A DNA stretch of 64,000 bases from Trichoderma breve (Eukaryota; Ascomycota; Sordariomycetes; Hypocreales; Hypocreaceae), in assembly GCF_028502605.1 (NCBI RefSeq), contig NC_079232.1:3472001-3536000 (forward strand), read 5' to 3'. How positions within the stretch are numbered: the stretch's first letter is position 1; the number at the start of each line of letters is the position of its first letter. Shown here one piece after another: positions 1 through 11,453 of this stretch. Under the pieces are notes generated by a model that was given only the letters and a program-made list of their open reading frames with translations, was not told the DNA's origin and did not search any database. The translations under genes and the position numbers were made by a program.

Positions 1-208
1 CGTTGGAGGAGGGAAATCAATATCATCTTTTGACGTGAAATCGCGTGGACACGGTCGGTCAGCCCCAGGCTGTTAGAGGCTAACATGGCCGTAGCGGGGA
101 CGCCTCACCGATAATGAGCATGCCAAAGGTCACAAAGTCAATGTCGGCATTTTGCTCCAGTTGCTGCTCGGACTCCTCTGCGGGATCCGAGTCTATGCGA
201 TCGCCCAT
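1..208 (-). CDS. PfkB-family carbohydrate kinase, MAK32-like (5' end only)
   Basis: Only the N-terminus is in the window; the gene continues beyond base 1. Exon 1 runs from 208 down to 109 and exon 2 from 26 down to the edge, joined by an 82-nt GTGAGG...AG intron (108-27). The joined frame gives an acidic leader of about 25 residues, then DFVTFGMLIIDDIDFPPPT. That is the first beta-strand and Gly turn typical of PfkB/ribokinase-fold sugar kinases, closest in style to fungal MAK32 proteins. The ATG at 208 is chosen because the longer open frame has only a GTG upstream. MAK32 is known in yeast for maintenance of dsRNA killer elements; its biochemical substrate is not visible here. The ATP site and catalytic Asp lie outside the window, so activity cannot be judged. 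Confidence 0.7.
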
Positions 209-766
209 GGCGAACTTGGTGAGAGAGAGGTTTGAAAGTTGAAGATGAGATTTGCTGGCCGAAACCACGGCAACATGTTTATCGGGCGGCAGTGACCTGA
301 TGCACCTGCAGGCGACCTATCGAGGTACCTAAGCGCAAAGTACAGAGTACTAGAACAAGGCTAACGCGGAGGCGCGCCATCTAGCGGTGCGCAGAGCAAA
401 CTATCGCTTGCCAATTATCTAAGTTGCGTCGCAGATACATGCTGGGTAAATCGACACTTGTACCTTATCTATTAAACCGATAAGCTTATGGGACCTTGAT
501 ACTGGAAATGTTTCACGGTGGTAAGAAATTGGTTCTCGGCCTTAGCCTTAGGTACCTCGGTGTCATAAGCACAGCGGGCGTAAAATAAAGTAGCTGCTGC
601 TATCAATGTCGCCATCTCCCAATTGCCTACGTGATTGAAATTATGTAGAAGCTTCTGCAAGATGCATCAAGATGGTGTATTATATCTACATTTATACCAA
701 ACGTGCAGCGCCTAATAAAGGAAGAGTCTATACAATAATGTATGTGTGTACGTATAACAAAGACCT
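209..766. other. Intergenic, MAK32-like 5' flank and carnitine acetyltransferase 3' flank
   Basis: This stretch holds the promoter side of the MAK32-like gene and the 3' end of the acetyltransferase gene, both on the minus strand. I see no coding signal beyond a short unsupported reading frame, no RNA gene and no repeat. Confidence 0.6.
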
Positions 767-2768
767 TTATAGCTTGGCCTTGGGAGGCTCCAGTGTAGGA
801 ACCAGCAAATCTCGCATCTCGCCCGCTGCCTCGTTAAGATAGTAGCTCATCCGCTCGCTTCCAAGACCCTTTGATACAACGTTGAAGTTGATGCTGCATT
901 GATTTGTTAGCAAAGTTTCTCTGCAAAAATGGTGGCGATCAGTCTCTTACCTGTTCTCATTGATCATGTAGGCAATTCCAAATCCTCCATCAATCACCTG
1001 ACTCCATCCGTAGCCGTTGAAGAACTCTGAGCTGAGCTGCGAAGTGGATAGATACCACGACGAAGAGTAGCCGTATGCGGGATCCTTGTAGATGGCCGGG
1101 ACTTCCTCACCAGGCTCAAGGAGCTTCTTGAGTCCAAAGAGGTGCCTGTCAACGCCCTTTCCATCTGAGGCGGCGGAGATGTACTCGATGTGAGCCGCAA
1201 TGGCTTTTCGGAAAAGGTCGACTCGCGACTTGTCATCGACTGAGTGGTCTGCCATTGATTTGCACCAAGCGACTGACTCGTCGGAAACACTACGGCACGT
1301 CTCGGTACGACCCAGCTGGAAGCGTCGAGTAGCAGCAGATTCATATGTTGGTCGGTTCTTGCCGTACATCTTGAAGTAGGCAAGCTGGATGATCATCTGT
1401 ACATATGCGTCTGGTGAGCACTTGAACTGCTTGATGAGGCCCTTGCCGTAGGCCTGGTACGCCTGAACGGCAAGCTGGTGCTGTCCAATGACGTTGTTAA
1501 AGTCGGTAACGGCACGGTCGATTTCGCTTTGGATTTCGGGCGTAATGTCAAAGTTGATGGGCTGAGGTTCGGGCAAGTCAGATCGGACGCTGGGGTCTGA
1601 AAGATCAATCTTGTTTCTGAAGATGAGATCATTGATGTAGTCGTTCAGGCGATGTGTCGGTGTGCCATCCATCATTGAGTGCTCGCCCATGAAGCCCGAT
1701 GTGCCGTTGTCGTTGACAATGAACTGGAGAGGCTTGTCATACCAGCGGTTGGCGCCATCGCCATGCCAGTACTGGTGGGCGCGCTCCTCCAAGGTAACAG
1801 GGGACGCATCGTCCAGGCAGACCACGAAAGAGGAGGACTCAATGGCCTCCAGAGCTGCCTTGTTCTTGGGGCTGGCTGAAATCAGCAGCTCACGCGCATC
1901 TGTCCAGACATCTCGGTTTTCTGAGGTCAACGCTCCCACGGGCGAAACTCGCTTTGCGATTTGATAGACACGGTTGAACTGGGCCTCAAGCTCTGAGGCA
2001 TTGAGCTGCTTACCAGCAACTTCATGGGGGATCTTGAAGAACTGATTCTTGCGAATCACAACAATGTGCTTGTTTTCTTCGTGAGAGAACTTGATGGGGT
2101 AATCCGCGGGCTTAGCGGCAACACGGCTCGCGTTGAACATCCACTTGTAGCTATCCATGCAAATGGGCAGTTTCTTCATGTACTCCGGCTCGAGGCTGCC
2201 GCTGTCGACAAGCTTCTTGAACTCGAGGACAGCGCTGGTGAGCGCCGCAGCCCGCTTGGCGGGGTTGCGCCGCTTGGGATCATCTCTGTGCGAGTAGAAG
2301 TAGCTGACATACGGCACTACCGGGTCGCGGTAACTCAGGTACGCGGCATCGTTCCACCACTCGTACATCCAGTTCTTTGTCTTGGGGTCTTGGGCCTTAG
2401 CAACGAGCTTCTGCTGGAGTTTGCTGCCAACTCCGCCGGGTTTGATGAACTCGGAGACGGCCGCTGTGCTCTTCTCGAGCTCGCTAGCAGAGATGATGGG
2501 GTGTAAGCTCTTGAGATACCGCTTGGCGGTCTCTTCGAGGGTCGGAACTGGGAGGCGAGGAAGCGAGTCTTGGAATCTGAGCATTGCGCCCTTCGATTTG
2601 TCCTCGACATAGCCTAGTGTGGAATACCGGTATTAGCTCGCGGCAACAAACGTTTCGGAGAGAAGAGCGAGCCGTTGAAGAGTAAAATCATCACGGCCTT
2701 GTCGCTCTCGCGCACGGGAGGAACATACCGGCAGGCAGCGAGCTGCTGTTGCGTTTAGGTGGTGCCAT
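767..2768 (-). CDS. CAT2: Carnitine O-acetyltransferase, peroxisomal (PTS1)
   Basis: Transfers acetyl groups between CoA and carnitine so that acetyl units can leave peroxisomes and enter mitochondria; needed for growth on acetate and fatty acids. Three exons: 2768-2729, 2613-951 and 893-767, giving 609 aa. The choline/carnitine acyltransferase signature LPRLPVPTLEET lies near residue 30. The catalytic motif HSMMDG (H-x3-D-G) has His325 as general base. The last exon ends in AKL, a type 1 peroxisomal targeting signal. The ATG at 2768 is preferred over the one at 2584 because the first exon splices in frame and extends the protein into the conserved N-terminal segment. An internal Met at the start of the signature region could yield a shorter form, relevant because fungal homologues (yeast Cat2, Aspergillus AcuJ, Magnaporthe PTH2) can be dually targeted. 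Family assignment is certain; localisation is inferred from the tripeptide. Confidence 0.95.
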
Positions 2769-4289
2769 GGCGATGCGATGGGTCTGCCGTAAGCAGGCGT
2801 GTAAGTTAGCAAGTCCCGAAAGATTTATTAGAAAGGAGCAATAAGAGTCTCATACAGAAGAGATGGCAACCCGTCGAAAGGTATTTGTCGGTCTCTGGGA
2901 ACGGATTGCTGACAACATGGCAGAATGGACGGAGGCAAAGGGGGGATGGCCTTGTCCAGGCGGCGTGGTGTTTATATCGGCTGCTGGAGATCCGCTCAGA
3001 TACCGCGGCTCATGGGATCGGGGTGCCGCAGAATGGGAATCGGTGCTCGGTGCAATTTCGCTGCTACAGCATTCGCGGACAGGACTAGCGATAATAAGCA
3101 GAAGCGTCGGGTATTGCCTAGCCTAGTCTTCACAAACCAAAGCGACAAATGTCTTTACCGGGCGACAGAGAAGTGCAATGGAACCGCAAGAATCATATAG
3201 AACAGACTGTCTGCTTCATAAATGCGGGCAGTTTTGGAGCGCCATACACGTCCCAAACCGCGGCACATGCCAGATGCAAGAAATAACGCTGGGCTAGGCC
3301 GCCGCTTACCGCTATCGGGTCTTCGGCTCCACTGGACCCCGGATATGACCAGTCCCACGAGCCGAGGTTAACAGCCGCGTTACCGAAAATCTGTTGGTAC
3401 CTGCGGCGGGCTTGTACATCCACACAAACAGAAGAAGGGCTATCGATAACGCCAAGAACGCTACGGGGCAAGGGATTCAAGGCCAATACAAAGGCATTAG
3501 TGGGGGAGCAGCGGCACCTCCGTATGTCCTTTGAGAAGATGATGTGGCTTGGGTTTAGCATAAAAGCCATGGGGTGGCCACCATTAAAACATGAGATGCC
3601 AAGATGCCTCTGCAGCGGTGGGAAATACTGCCAGTGACAATTGTTGACCGCTTACTGTTATGGGACCACTGTGCTTTTGCTTGTGCTTTTGCTGTGCTTT
3701 TGCCTTTGCTTTGCTGTGCTCTTATCGCTCGCTACTTTGGATCAGCGCTGCTGGTCATGCGGGCACCTCGTACTCCGTCCAGCTCTAGCCGCCTTGCCGT
3801 CTCCGTATTCCGGAGCAAGGCAAAAAAAGTATGGAGTACAAGTACAGTATGGAGCACGCACTCCAGATTATGGCAGCTTGCTACGTAACTACTACCAAGG
3901 TGGCTGCTGGGAGCTCGATCTCATCTCATCACCAGCACCTCACATTCTGCTCTCGAGAGCCTCTTGGGCGCAAACCGCCAGAGAGCGCACCAACATCCTC
4001 GTCGCGCTCCGAATGACCATGTCGCATCTTCCCTGATTGCTACGCATTTCCTGTATTGATTGATTATCCATATCTGCTCCTCCTGAATCCTGGACTCAGG
4101 GGCATCGCGAAGCAGTCGTAAAACCAGACTCTCGCTGCCCTTGTCGCGCTTTGCTATCTGAGACACGAAAATACATCGCCGCTTCACGTAATACCGCAGT
4201 GCGACTTATCCTCCAGAGGCCTAATCTCTGTCTTTCTGCTCCTAGTAACCTCCTAGTTACTTTGCATCTTCTCGAAAAAAAACGTCGCT
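2769..4289. other. Intergenic, divergent promoters
   Basis: Shared upstream region of the acetyltransferase (-) and the MCH1-like transporter (+). It contains an imperfect TGTGCTTTTGC-type repeat and, near 3765-3855, several copies of the TACTCCGT / ATGGAGTAC motif. Open frames here (for example 3193-3570 on the minus strand) lack introns, recognisable domains and conserved motifs, so I do not call them. Confidence 0.55.
3670..3722. repeat. Imperfect TGTGCTTTTGC short repeat
   Basis: The block is built from three to five degenerate copies of an 11-nt pyrimidine-rich unit with a TGTGCTTTTGC core, about 570-620 nt upstream of the transporter start. It looks like ordinary low-complexity promoter sequence; no function is claimed. 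Confidence 0.5.
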
Positions 4290-6189
4290 ATGCATCAGGA
4301 ACAAGACGCATACCGTAAGCGGCTTATCGCTTCGGTCGCTGCGACGGTCATCTCCCTGGCCTGCGGCACAAACGTGAGACACCACCCAAAGTCGTTATTC
4401 GCGGCATCCTAGAACCATCCCGTACATTGCAATCTGCTAGCTTCATATCCTTGAAGTAGAGGATCGGATATTGTTTCCTTGTCTTGTGCCAAAGGTGCCC
4501 TAAAACAGCATGTGTATAGCGTCAACTAACTGCGAGGCATCAAAAATAGTACGTCTATTCGGCATGGGCGCCTCAGTTCGCCGAGAAGCTCAGGCTTTCC
4601 ACAACGGAGAGCAACTTGATCGGCCTGTTCGGCAACCTGGGCATGTACACTCTGGGCATTCCCATTGGCATGTTTGTGGACGACCGTGGATCAAGACCTG
4701 CTGTGCTTGCCGGCGCCTTTTTCCTGGCTATTGGCTATATCCCCCTCTGCCTCTCCTTTGAGAAAGCCGCGGGCTCTGTCCCCGTGCTCTGCTTCTTCTC
4801 CTATCTGACTGGCCTGGGCGGTTGCATGGCATTTGCAGGTGCTGTCAAGACATCTGCCCTCAACTGGCCGAGCCATCGCGGAACGGCTACGGCCTTCCCG
4901 CTGGCTGGATTTGGGCTCAGCGCCTTTTTCTTCTCATTTCTCGGCGCTGTTTTCTTCCCCGGGAGCACCAGCTCCTTTCTGATGCTCCTGGCATGGGGCA
5001 GTTTTGGCCTGACTTTCTCCGGCTATTTCTTCCTAAAGGTATACCCTCAGGTATCCTATCAGGAGGTGCCCACCCAGGCATCCGCATCACAACCTTCTCG
5101 AGAGAGGGCGCGCAGCATAACCGAACCTGGTACGTCATCTAATTCCGATGCTGTTGACCCAAACCTGGACACATCACCTCGGACCCCTCCAGCACCCGAC
5201 GCCAGTCGCGCCGCTATCTTCAGTGACACCGAAGCTGGTGAAGATCCTCTGATTGACGAGACATCAACTTTGATGCCCGAGGCTGTAACTGCAGACATAG
5301 TTGGGCGCAGTAGTGTTGATCAAGACGTGTCTCATCGAGTAGATATACGAGGTGTAAAGCTCCTGTTCAGCCTGGACTTCTGGCAGCTGTTCTCCATGAT
5401 GGCAATCCTCGCTGGAACTGGCCTCATGACTATCAAGTACGTATTTCATACATCCTTCGCCACTTTAATGTGTCGATAATATTAACATGCTATCAAGCAA
5501 TATTGGAAATGACGCAAACGCTCTCTGGAAACATTATGACCCCTCGGTCGACGAGCCGTTCCTTGTTAGCCATCAACAGATACATGTATCCATCCTCTCC
5601 GTCTTCAACTTCGTTGGAAGATTGCTAAGTGGTAAGACTACGCTGACTCACTCTCAAGCACCCGTATTCTCTCCACTGTCTAAGAATTTGGCTAATTCGT
5701 CATACAGGAATTGGCTCTGATTATCTGGTCAAAACTCTTCGTGCTAGTCGTATCTGGTGCCTTGCCGTGGCCTGTCTCATCTTTCTTCTGGCTCAAATCT
5801 GTGCCCTACAAATCGAGATGCCGCAGAAACTTGTATTTGTTTCAGGCCTTTCCGGCTTAGCCTATGGTTTCCTTTTCGGCGTCTTCCCCTCCATTGTTGC
5901 AGAGACGTTTGGCATCCGCGGGCTGAGTCAAAATTGGGGTTTCATGATGTTGGCTCCTGTTGTCTCGGGGAATGTATTCAATCTGCTGTATGGAAGGATC
6001 TATGATCACCACAGCATCGTCGAGCCTGATGGCACGAGATCCTGCGACGATGGTATTGCATGTTATCGCGGTGCGTATACTGTTACCGCGACCGCGAATG
6101 CTCTAGGATTAGTCCTCACCCTGTATATCATTCACCACCAGAGGGCCCGGTATCTGAAGGGGAAAGACAAGCTAGACGAGGAAGACTGA
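4290..6189 (+). CDS. MCH1: MFS transporter, MCH1-like (nodulin-like family)
   Basis: Predicted 528-aa, 12-helix membrane transporter of the major facilitator superfamily. Exons: 4290-4373, 4550-5436, 5498-5631 and 5708-6189; all junctions are GT-AG and keep frame. The first helix carries SLACGTNYVYSAWAPQFA, split by intron 1, a hallmark of fungal MCH1 proteins. It is followed by GLFGNLGMYTLGIPIGMFVDDRG, which contains the D-x-R-G turn between helices 2 and 3. A polar loop of about 100 residues rich in Ser, Thr, Asp and Glu separates the two six-helix halves. The second half opens with GTGLMTINNIGND. MCH1 proteins resemble monocarboxylate porters, but the yeast protein did not show monocarboxylate transport in published work, so the substrate is unknown; a vacuolar location is plausible. 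Confidence 0.9.
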
Positions 6190-6696
6190 GGTGTTTTGGT
6201 ATAAGGTCCTTGGCATAGACTGGAGGTTGGGTTATGAGTTCTACTAGCAATTGTAGTGATAAGCCTATGGAGGCTACACTACACTACACTCTTGGATCTG
6301 TTTTTGAAATGTTGGATTTTACATTGATAGCCAATATTCTTTTGGATTTGCAATACCCTGGCGAATTGTCACATAAATTCTATCTATTTCTTAACCGCTG
6401 CTCTGACTGTGTGCAAATCTATCCGGGATGCCTGAAATTAAATGCGTGCCTGTATGATGACGTTTGTATGCATTTAAGCGAGCCCCTTATCTCGGTGCCA
6501 ATGTACTTAAGCATGTGCTAATTTGCGCCTAACTCTATACGAGCAGTTATGTCATCTTGCTGGTCACGGGTCTGTCGTCAGTAGGACGCCTCATCCTGTT
6601 TCAAAACCATCAAAGCCCAAGTACCATCAACCGCTTCCATCGCGTGTCTGCGATCGATCTGCCGTATTTTCAACACATGCGCCATTAGTTCACAAA
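6190..6696. other. Intergenic between MCH1-like and TMS1 genes
   Basis: Tandem-gene spacer of about 500 nt. It contains the short ACTACACTACACTACACT run near 6275-6290 and otherwise nothing recognisable. It should hold the transporter 3' UTR and the TMS1 promoter. Confidence 0.5.
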
Positions 6697-8314
6697 ATGG
6701 GCGCCCTTCTATCTCTACCGCTGCTCGCGGTACCCAGCATGGGCACGGTACGTTCATATCGCCCTTTGCGCCATGGAGTCGCTTCAAGTCCGGGTTAATA
6801 CCCGGGCGCTTCAATGCCTTTAGAGCGTTGATGATACGGCTTGCTCGTTGACGTTCGATTTGCTGACTTGCTCTTTATAGGTAGTATCCTGCTTCGCCAG
6901 CTGCTGTGGTGCGGCAACATGCTCCATGGTCTGTAGCGCGTGTGGCAAATGCGGTAACAGGTATGATATCCCTCTCGCCGCAAGCTGTTTGATGTTTCGC
7001 TGACAACCTTGCAGCATAGCTACGCGTATCGCCTACGCTCTACTTCTCCTCGTCAACTCCATCTTAGCATGGATTATGCTCACAGACTGGGCCATCGAGA
7101 AACTTCAACATCTCGCGCTTGACTACGTCAAAATCAACTGCCCCACGGGACAGTGCTATGGGTGGCTGGCTGCCCATCGAATCAACTTTGCTCTCGGACT
7201 TCTACACCTCATCTTCGCTGGTCTTCTCTTCGGTGTCAGATCCTCCAAAAATCCTCGAGCCGCTATACAAAATGGTTACTGGGGACCTAAGATTATCGCT
7301 TGGCTGGCATTGATTGTCATGTCCTTCCTCATTCCGGACAAATTCTTCATGTTTTGGGGAAACTACGTCTCTTTTGGGGCTGCCATGTTGTTCCTTATCC
7401 TTGGTCTCATTTTACTCGTGGACTTGGCACACAGCTGGGCTGAATACTGCCTGGGACAGATCGAAGAGACTGACTCTAGGGTCTGGCGAATCGTCCTTGT
7501 TGGTTCAACCTTGGGCATGTACTTGGCATCGATTGCGATGACTGTCGTCCAATACATCTTCTTTGCCCAGGGTAGCTGCACCATGAACCAGACCGCCATC
7601 ACTGTCAACCTGATTCTCTGGCTGATTATTTCTGTTGTGTCAGTTAACCCCACAGTCCAGGAATACAACCCCAAGGCTGGGTTGGCTCAAGCCGCAATGG
7701 TTGCCGTCTACTGCACCTATTTGACAATGTCAGCTGTTTCCATGGAACCTGATGACAAGAACTGCAACCCCCTGGTTCGCGCTCAAGGGACAAGAACCAC
7801 ATCCGTCGTCATTGGTGCCATTGTCACCATGCTTACGGTTGCTTACACCACTACCCGCGCCGCTACTCAAAGCCTTGGCTTGGGAGGCAACGGTAACGGC
7901 ATTCAACTTCCCGAAGATGATGAGCATGACTTGGTCACGCAGCAACCTATCCATCGTCGTGAAATGCGGGCAGAGGCTCTGCGTCGTGCTGTCGAGGAGG
8001 GCAGTCTACCGGCCGATGCGCTACTCTCTGACGACGAGAGCGATGATGGCGCAAATCATGCACATGATGATGAGAGATCCAGCACTCAGTATAATTACTC
8101 AATGTTCCACATCATCTTCTTCCTAGCCACGGCATGGGTATCGACACTGCTCACTCTTAATTTCGAGGAGTCTACTCGGGATGGCCAGTTTGCCACCGTT
8201 GGCCGTACATATGGTGCAAGCTGGGTCAAGATTGTCAGCGCTTGGATCTGCCATGGAATGTATATCTGGACGCTTGTTGCACCGATTCTGCTTCCTGAGC
8301 GGTTTGACTCATAA
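6697..8314 (+). CDS. TMS1: TMS1/SERINC family membrane protein
   Basis: A 476-aa polytopic membrane protein of the serine incorporator (SERINC/TDE1) family. Animal members are linked to phospholipid composition; the yeast homologue Tms1 is vacuolar and of unclear function. Exons: 6697-6747, 6881-6960 and 7015-8314. The N-terminus shows the family Cys cluster (CFASCCGAATCS then CSACGKCGN), split by intron 2. About ten hydrophobic segments follow, with the conserved MSFLIPDKFFMFWGNY and the late NFEESTRDG region. A soluble acidic loop with EDDEHD and DDESDDG stretches (residues about 335-400) precedes the last two helices. The small first exon is supported by its GTACGT donor and by restoration of the family N-terminus MGALLSLPLLAVPSMG. 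Confidence 0.93.
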
Positions 8315-8835
8315 AATCTGGCCGTATTGGATAAGACGTCGTTTGAAGCCGAATCGGGTGATGTATTTTTATTTACAAGGCTACAGAGAGGGGCCCCTGG
8401 GTTGCAGTATATTGTACGCATCGAATTCAAAGCAGCCACTTATATGATTTCTGGCAACCGCTCATGACCCTTTGAACAACGGACTGGACTGTCTACCTGC
8501 TGCGACATGACAGCATTACCAGATGTTCTCTGCCTGCCGGGCCAGGTAGTCCAGTCGTAAGGGGAGAGAGCTTGTCTACTCAAAATCAACTGCAGGATCA
8601 ATCTATTTTGAAGTTTGTATAACAAGGCCTTTTGGATACTCGTATACCAAGTGACAGAGCTCAGAATGCCATGGGTTAGGGAGGGGTCATAGTTATTTTC
8701 GTCGTTAGGCGTTATTATATTAGATTCTGCTTTTGCTGGCGAAGACCAGATCGGGGAAAGATGCATACTGCATCTGTACATAGGAACCCATCTCGTCGAA
8801 ATAAATTAATTACTCTAAATGATCCAAGCCCATGC
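8315..8835. other. Intergenic, convergent 3' ends
   Basis: Contains the 3' UTRs of TMS1 (+) and ANP1 (-). No open frame here has conserved content and no RNA gene or repeat is visible. Confidence 0.55.
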
Positions 8836-10472
8836 TTAATTCTTTTGTCCTTCTATAGCCCCTGCTGCCTTTGCGGCTGCGCCCTGATTCAATCCAGCCT
8901 CTTTCTCGCTTCCACGGTCTTTCAAGTCTTGCATCTGCTGCTTGTCCTGTTCCCATTGAGTATTGGCGTCACCAAATTCTTCCTTGATCTGCTGCTCCTT
9001 GATCTTTCGCTCTTCTTCTTCCTTCTCGCGAGCAATTCTTTCTCTTTCCATTTCCTATTGTGACTTGTGGTTAGCACGTTCGATTACAAAAGAAGGGGTC
9101 CATGAAATTACGTACTTCCATATGCTTGATATCGTCAACACTGGGTTCGTACAAATGCCAAATAGTATAATGAGGCAATCCAACAACGGAGAACCGCATT
9201 CGTTTCGCCATCTACAAGGACTCATTAGTCAATGTTCCAAAATTCTGAGGAGATGCAAAACTCACCTTGCCAAAACCTTCTGTTTCGGCGTGCTTCTCAA
9301 AGCTAAAGGCAGGGAAGTGAACACCAGCGCGGAAGACCCCAGCCTTTGCCAAAATACTGACACCTCCAACTCCGTCAATTTCCATTTCCATATCTGGGTC
9401 GCCGTATGGGTCGCGCAAGTAGGCGAGATGCGGTCTCCATGTTGCATATTCGGCATAACCCTCGACAATCACGGCATCTTCGTCCAACGTGTCGGCTAAT
9501 GCAAGCGCGGTTTCGGATTCTTGCCACGAGTTCAAATCGTAGGGCTGCTCGCCGCCAAGCCAGTCTGGGAGGGGACGCCAAACATCTGTCGTATTGTTAG
9601 TACAAGACCAAGATAATGGAGTGCAAGGATAGGCATACTGGGAACAATCACGTCCTTGTTGTGTCGCATCAAGTCCTCCAAAATCGTAAAGGGTGCGGTT
9701 TCAACATCCACATCACGCCAGTATACCCAAGAATGATATGGCCGCAAAGCAGCGCTGAGAAGCCAGTTGCGCGCTTGAGCCATGAGCTTTCTACGGCTTG
9801 CCTGAGCAGCAAATCCGTGACGACTTTCAACGTCTTGGTTCACCTTTTGGCCAAAATCCTTCTCGATAATTGAGATTTCTCCATACGGCTGTTTGGGATC
9901 CGGATCGGCCTGGATGGCCTCCAAATACTCAACGAGAGACTCCAGCGTTCGATCCTTGGAATCGGAGACGAGGAAAGCAAGGTCGATCAAGTTGTGAGGG
10001 TACGTGAAGTTCTTCAGATGGGAGAAAAACATTGGCAGATGCTGCTCGGCATCTCGAAGAGGCACGCAAAGAAGGATACGCTCTTCGCGCTCCCAGCCGC
10101 GAGCGCTGCCCTGGACGGTGGTGAGGTCATAGTATCGGACCGTTTCAAGTTTCAGATCTTCATATCCGGAGAGGAGGCCGAGCGAGATGAGAGAAGCGAC
10201 GGATTTGGGTTGTCCGAACCAGATGATGACAAGGACAAGCAGAACCACGACTATTCCCAGACGAATGAATGTTTGCCTGCGCTTTCTGTGGGGAGGGAGA
10301 GTAGCTCTCGGCTGGAATCTGTGAACAAAAATCAGTCAGCATGCCAATTGATCCAGATTCCATGCGAAAAAGCGAGGAAATATCCTATCACCCACCTATG
10401 GGGGGAAATTTCGAAGGTGTCGGCACGTGGATATCCATTCGAAAACCCGCTGGAGTGATGCCGTGGCATCAT
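8836..10472 (-). CDS. ANP1: Golgi mannan polymerase II subunit, ANP1/VAN1/MNN9 family
   Basis: Alpha-1,6-mannosyltransferase subunit that extends the N-glycan outer chain in the early Golgi. Five exons: 10472-10396, 10318-9639, 9585-9266, 9211-9116 and 9054-8836; 463 aa. It is a type II membrane protein: cytosolic N-terminus of about 47 residues, one hydrophobic anchor (GIVVVLLVLVIIWFG), then a lumenal GT62 catalytic domain. Visible family features are ERILLCVPLRDA, the metal-binding DVD in VYWRDVDVETAP and the GDPDMEMEIDGVGGVS block. The tail after residue 390 is a charged Glu/Lys/Arg coiled coil. ANP1 is preferred over VAN1 or MNN9 because of the SARGWEREER region and the long charged C-terminus, but separating these paralogues needs a tree. 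Confidence 0.88.
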
Positions 10473-11453
10473 CTTGGAAAAGGTCGTAGGAGGGTTATGG
10501 CAACATGAATAATCCCTCGGTGAATCGCGCAACTGCACGCGGGGCGGCTTCTACCACCTGCGTGATGGAATTGGATTGATCAAAGCTGGTGGTTTTGTGA
10601 CAAGACAGGAGGCAAAAGGCCTAAACGTAACGTGTTGGAGTGTCTCGTATCCAGGGAAGACCCCTTGATCCTGTTGCGGCCATTCCACAAAAATCCTAGC
10701 ACCAAATCTGTTAGTATTCTCTCGCAAAATTTCACCAAGATAGGCACCGTGTTTGGACAAGCGTCTATTTATAGAGCATACCTACACAAGATTGCACGTA
10801 CGCATTTACATAGAACCTTGAGAAGAAAAAAGATCTCGAGTGTTTATCTATTAATTATCATTTCTATTTTCTTGATTTTTTTTTATTTGTTCTATTTATT
10901 CATCCATTTTTGAACAAGAAAATGAATGTTGCTTGGATACTCCGTATACATCAATATCACTTACCTAGGAGCAACTTAGCACGCTTACAGTAGCCAACCA
11001 CAACAAGATACTAGATACAGATACATGTTTCTACCTTTCTTGACAACTCTCAAATTAAATATCTAGGCTCTAGATGTTTTTGTTATGGACTGCACCATAT
11101 ATTGCATTTCCTGCGGGAAAACACCGGCTAGATTCGGACAATGCGTCTGCCTATTAGGCACCCAGAAAAGGTTAGCACCTATAAAAGTACGGAGTACGGG
11201 CCACTGCAAGTGGATTTCTGCATGTTCCAGGTAGCTGCTGCTAGTAGCACAATGAACCCCTCCACGGAGATTGATTAAGTGGTGCCAATCAGCAAGTTAT
11301 CACGTACTAAGCCAGGAGTCTTTGGTTCGTCACTGTCATTCTGGCCACGAATAACTTCTCTTTGTTGCTATATACTCTTATCGACTACCTCTAGCAAGCT
11401 GCGGCATAGCCTTTCTGATTGTACACGCGAAGCCATTATTTACATTTGCCACC
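10473..11453. other. Intergenic, divergent promoters of ANP1 and CAP
   Basis: About 1 kb between divergently transcribed genes. The stretch 10850-10920 is strongly AT-rich. GTACGGAGTACGGG near 11187-11200 and ATACTCCGTATAC near 10937-10950 are copies of the recurrent TACTCCGTA motif. The segment before 11454 ends in a good start context (CCACCATGG). Confidence 0.5.

Noticed and set aside
472..660. 62-codon minus-strand frame between the MAK32-like and acetyltransferase genes
   Set aside because: Short, no domain, no splice partners; falls in flanking sequence.
2024..2506. 160-codon plus-strand frame inside the carnitine acetyltransferase
   Set aside because: Mirror of a well-supported coding exon; leucine/valine-rich composition is an artefact of codon bias.
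3193..3570. 125-codon minus-strand frame with an ATG
   Set aside because: No recognisable motif, no intron signals, lies in a divergent promoter region; cannot be supported without homologues or transcripts.
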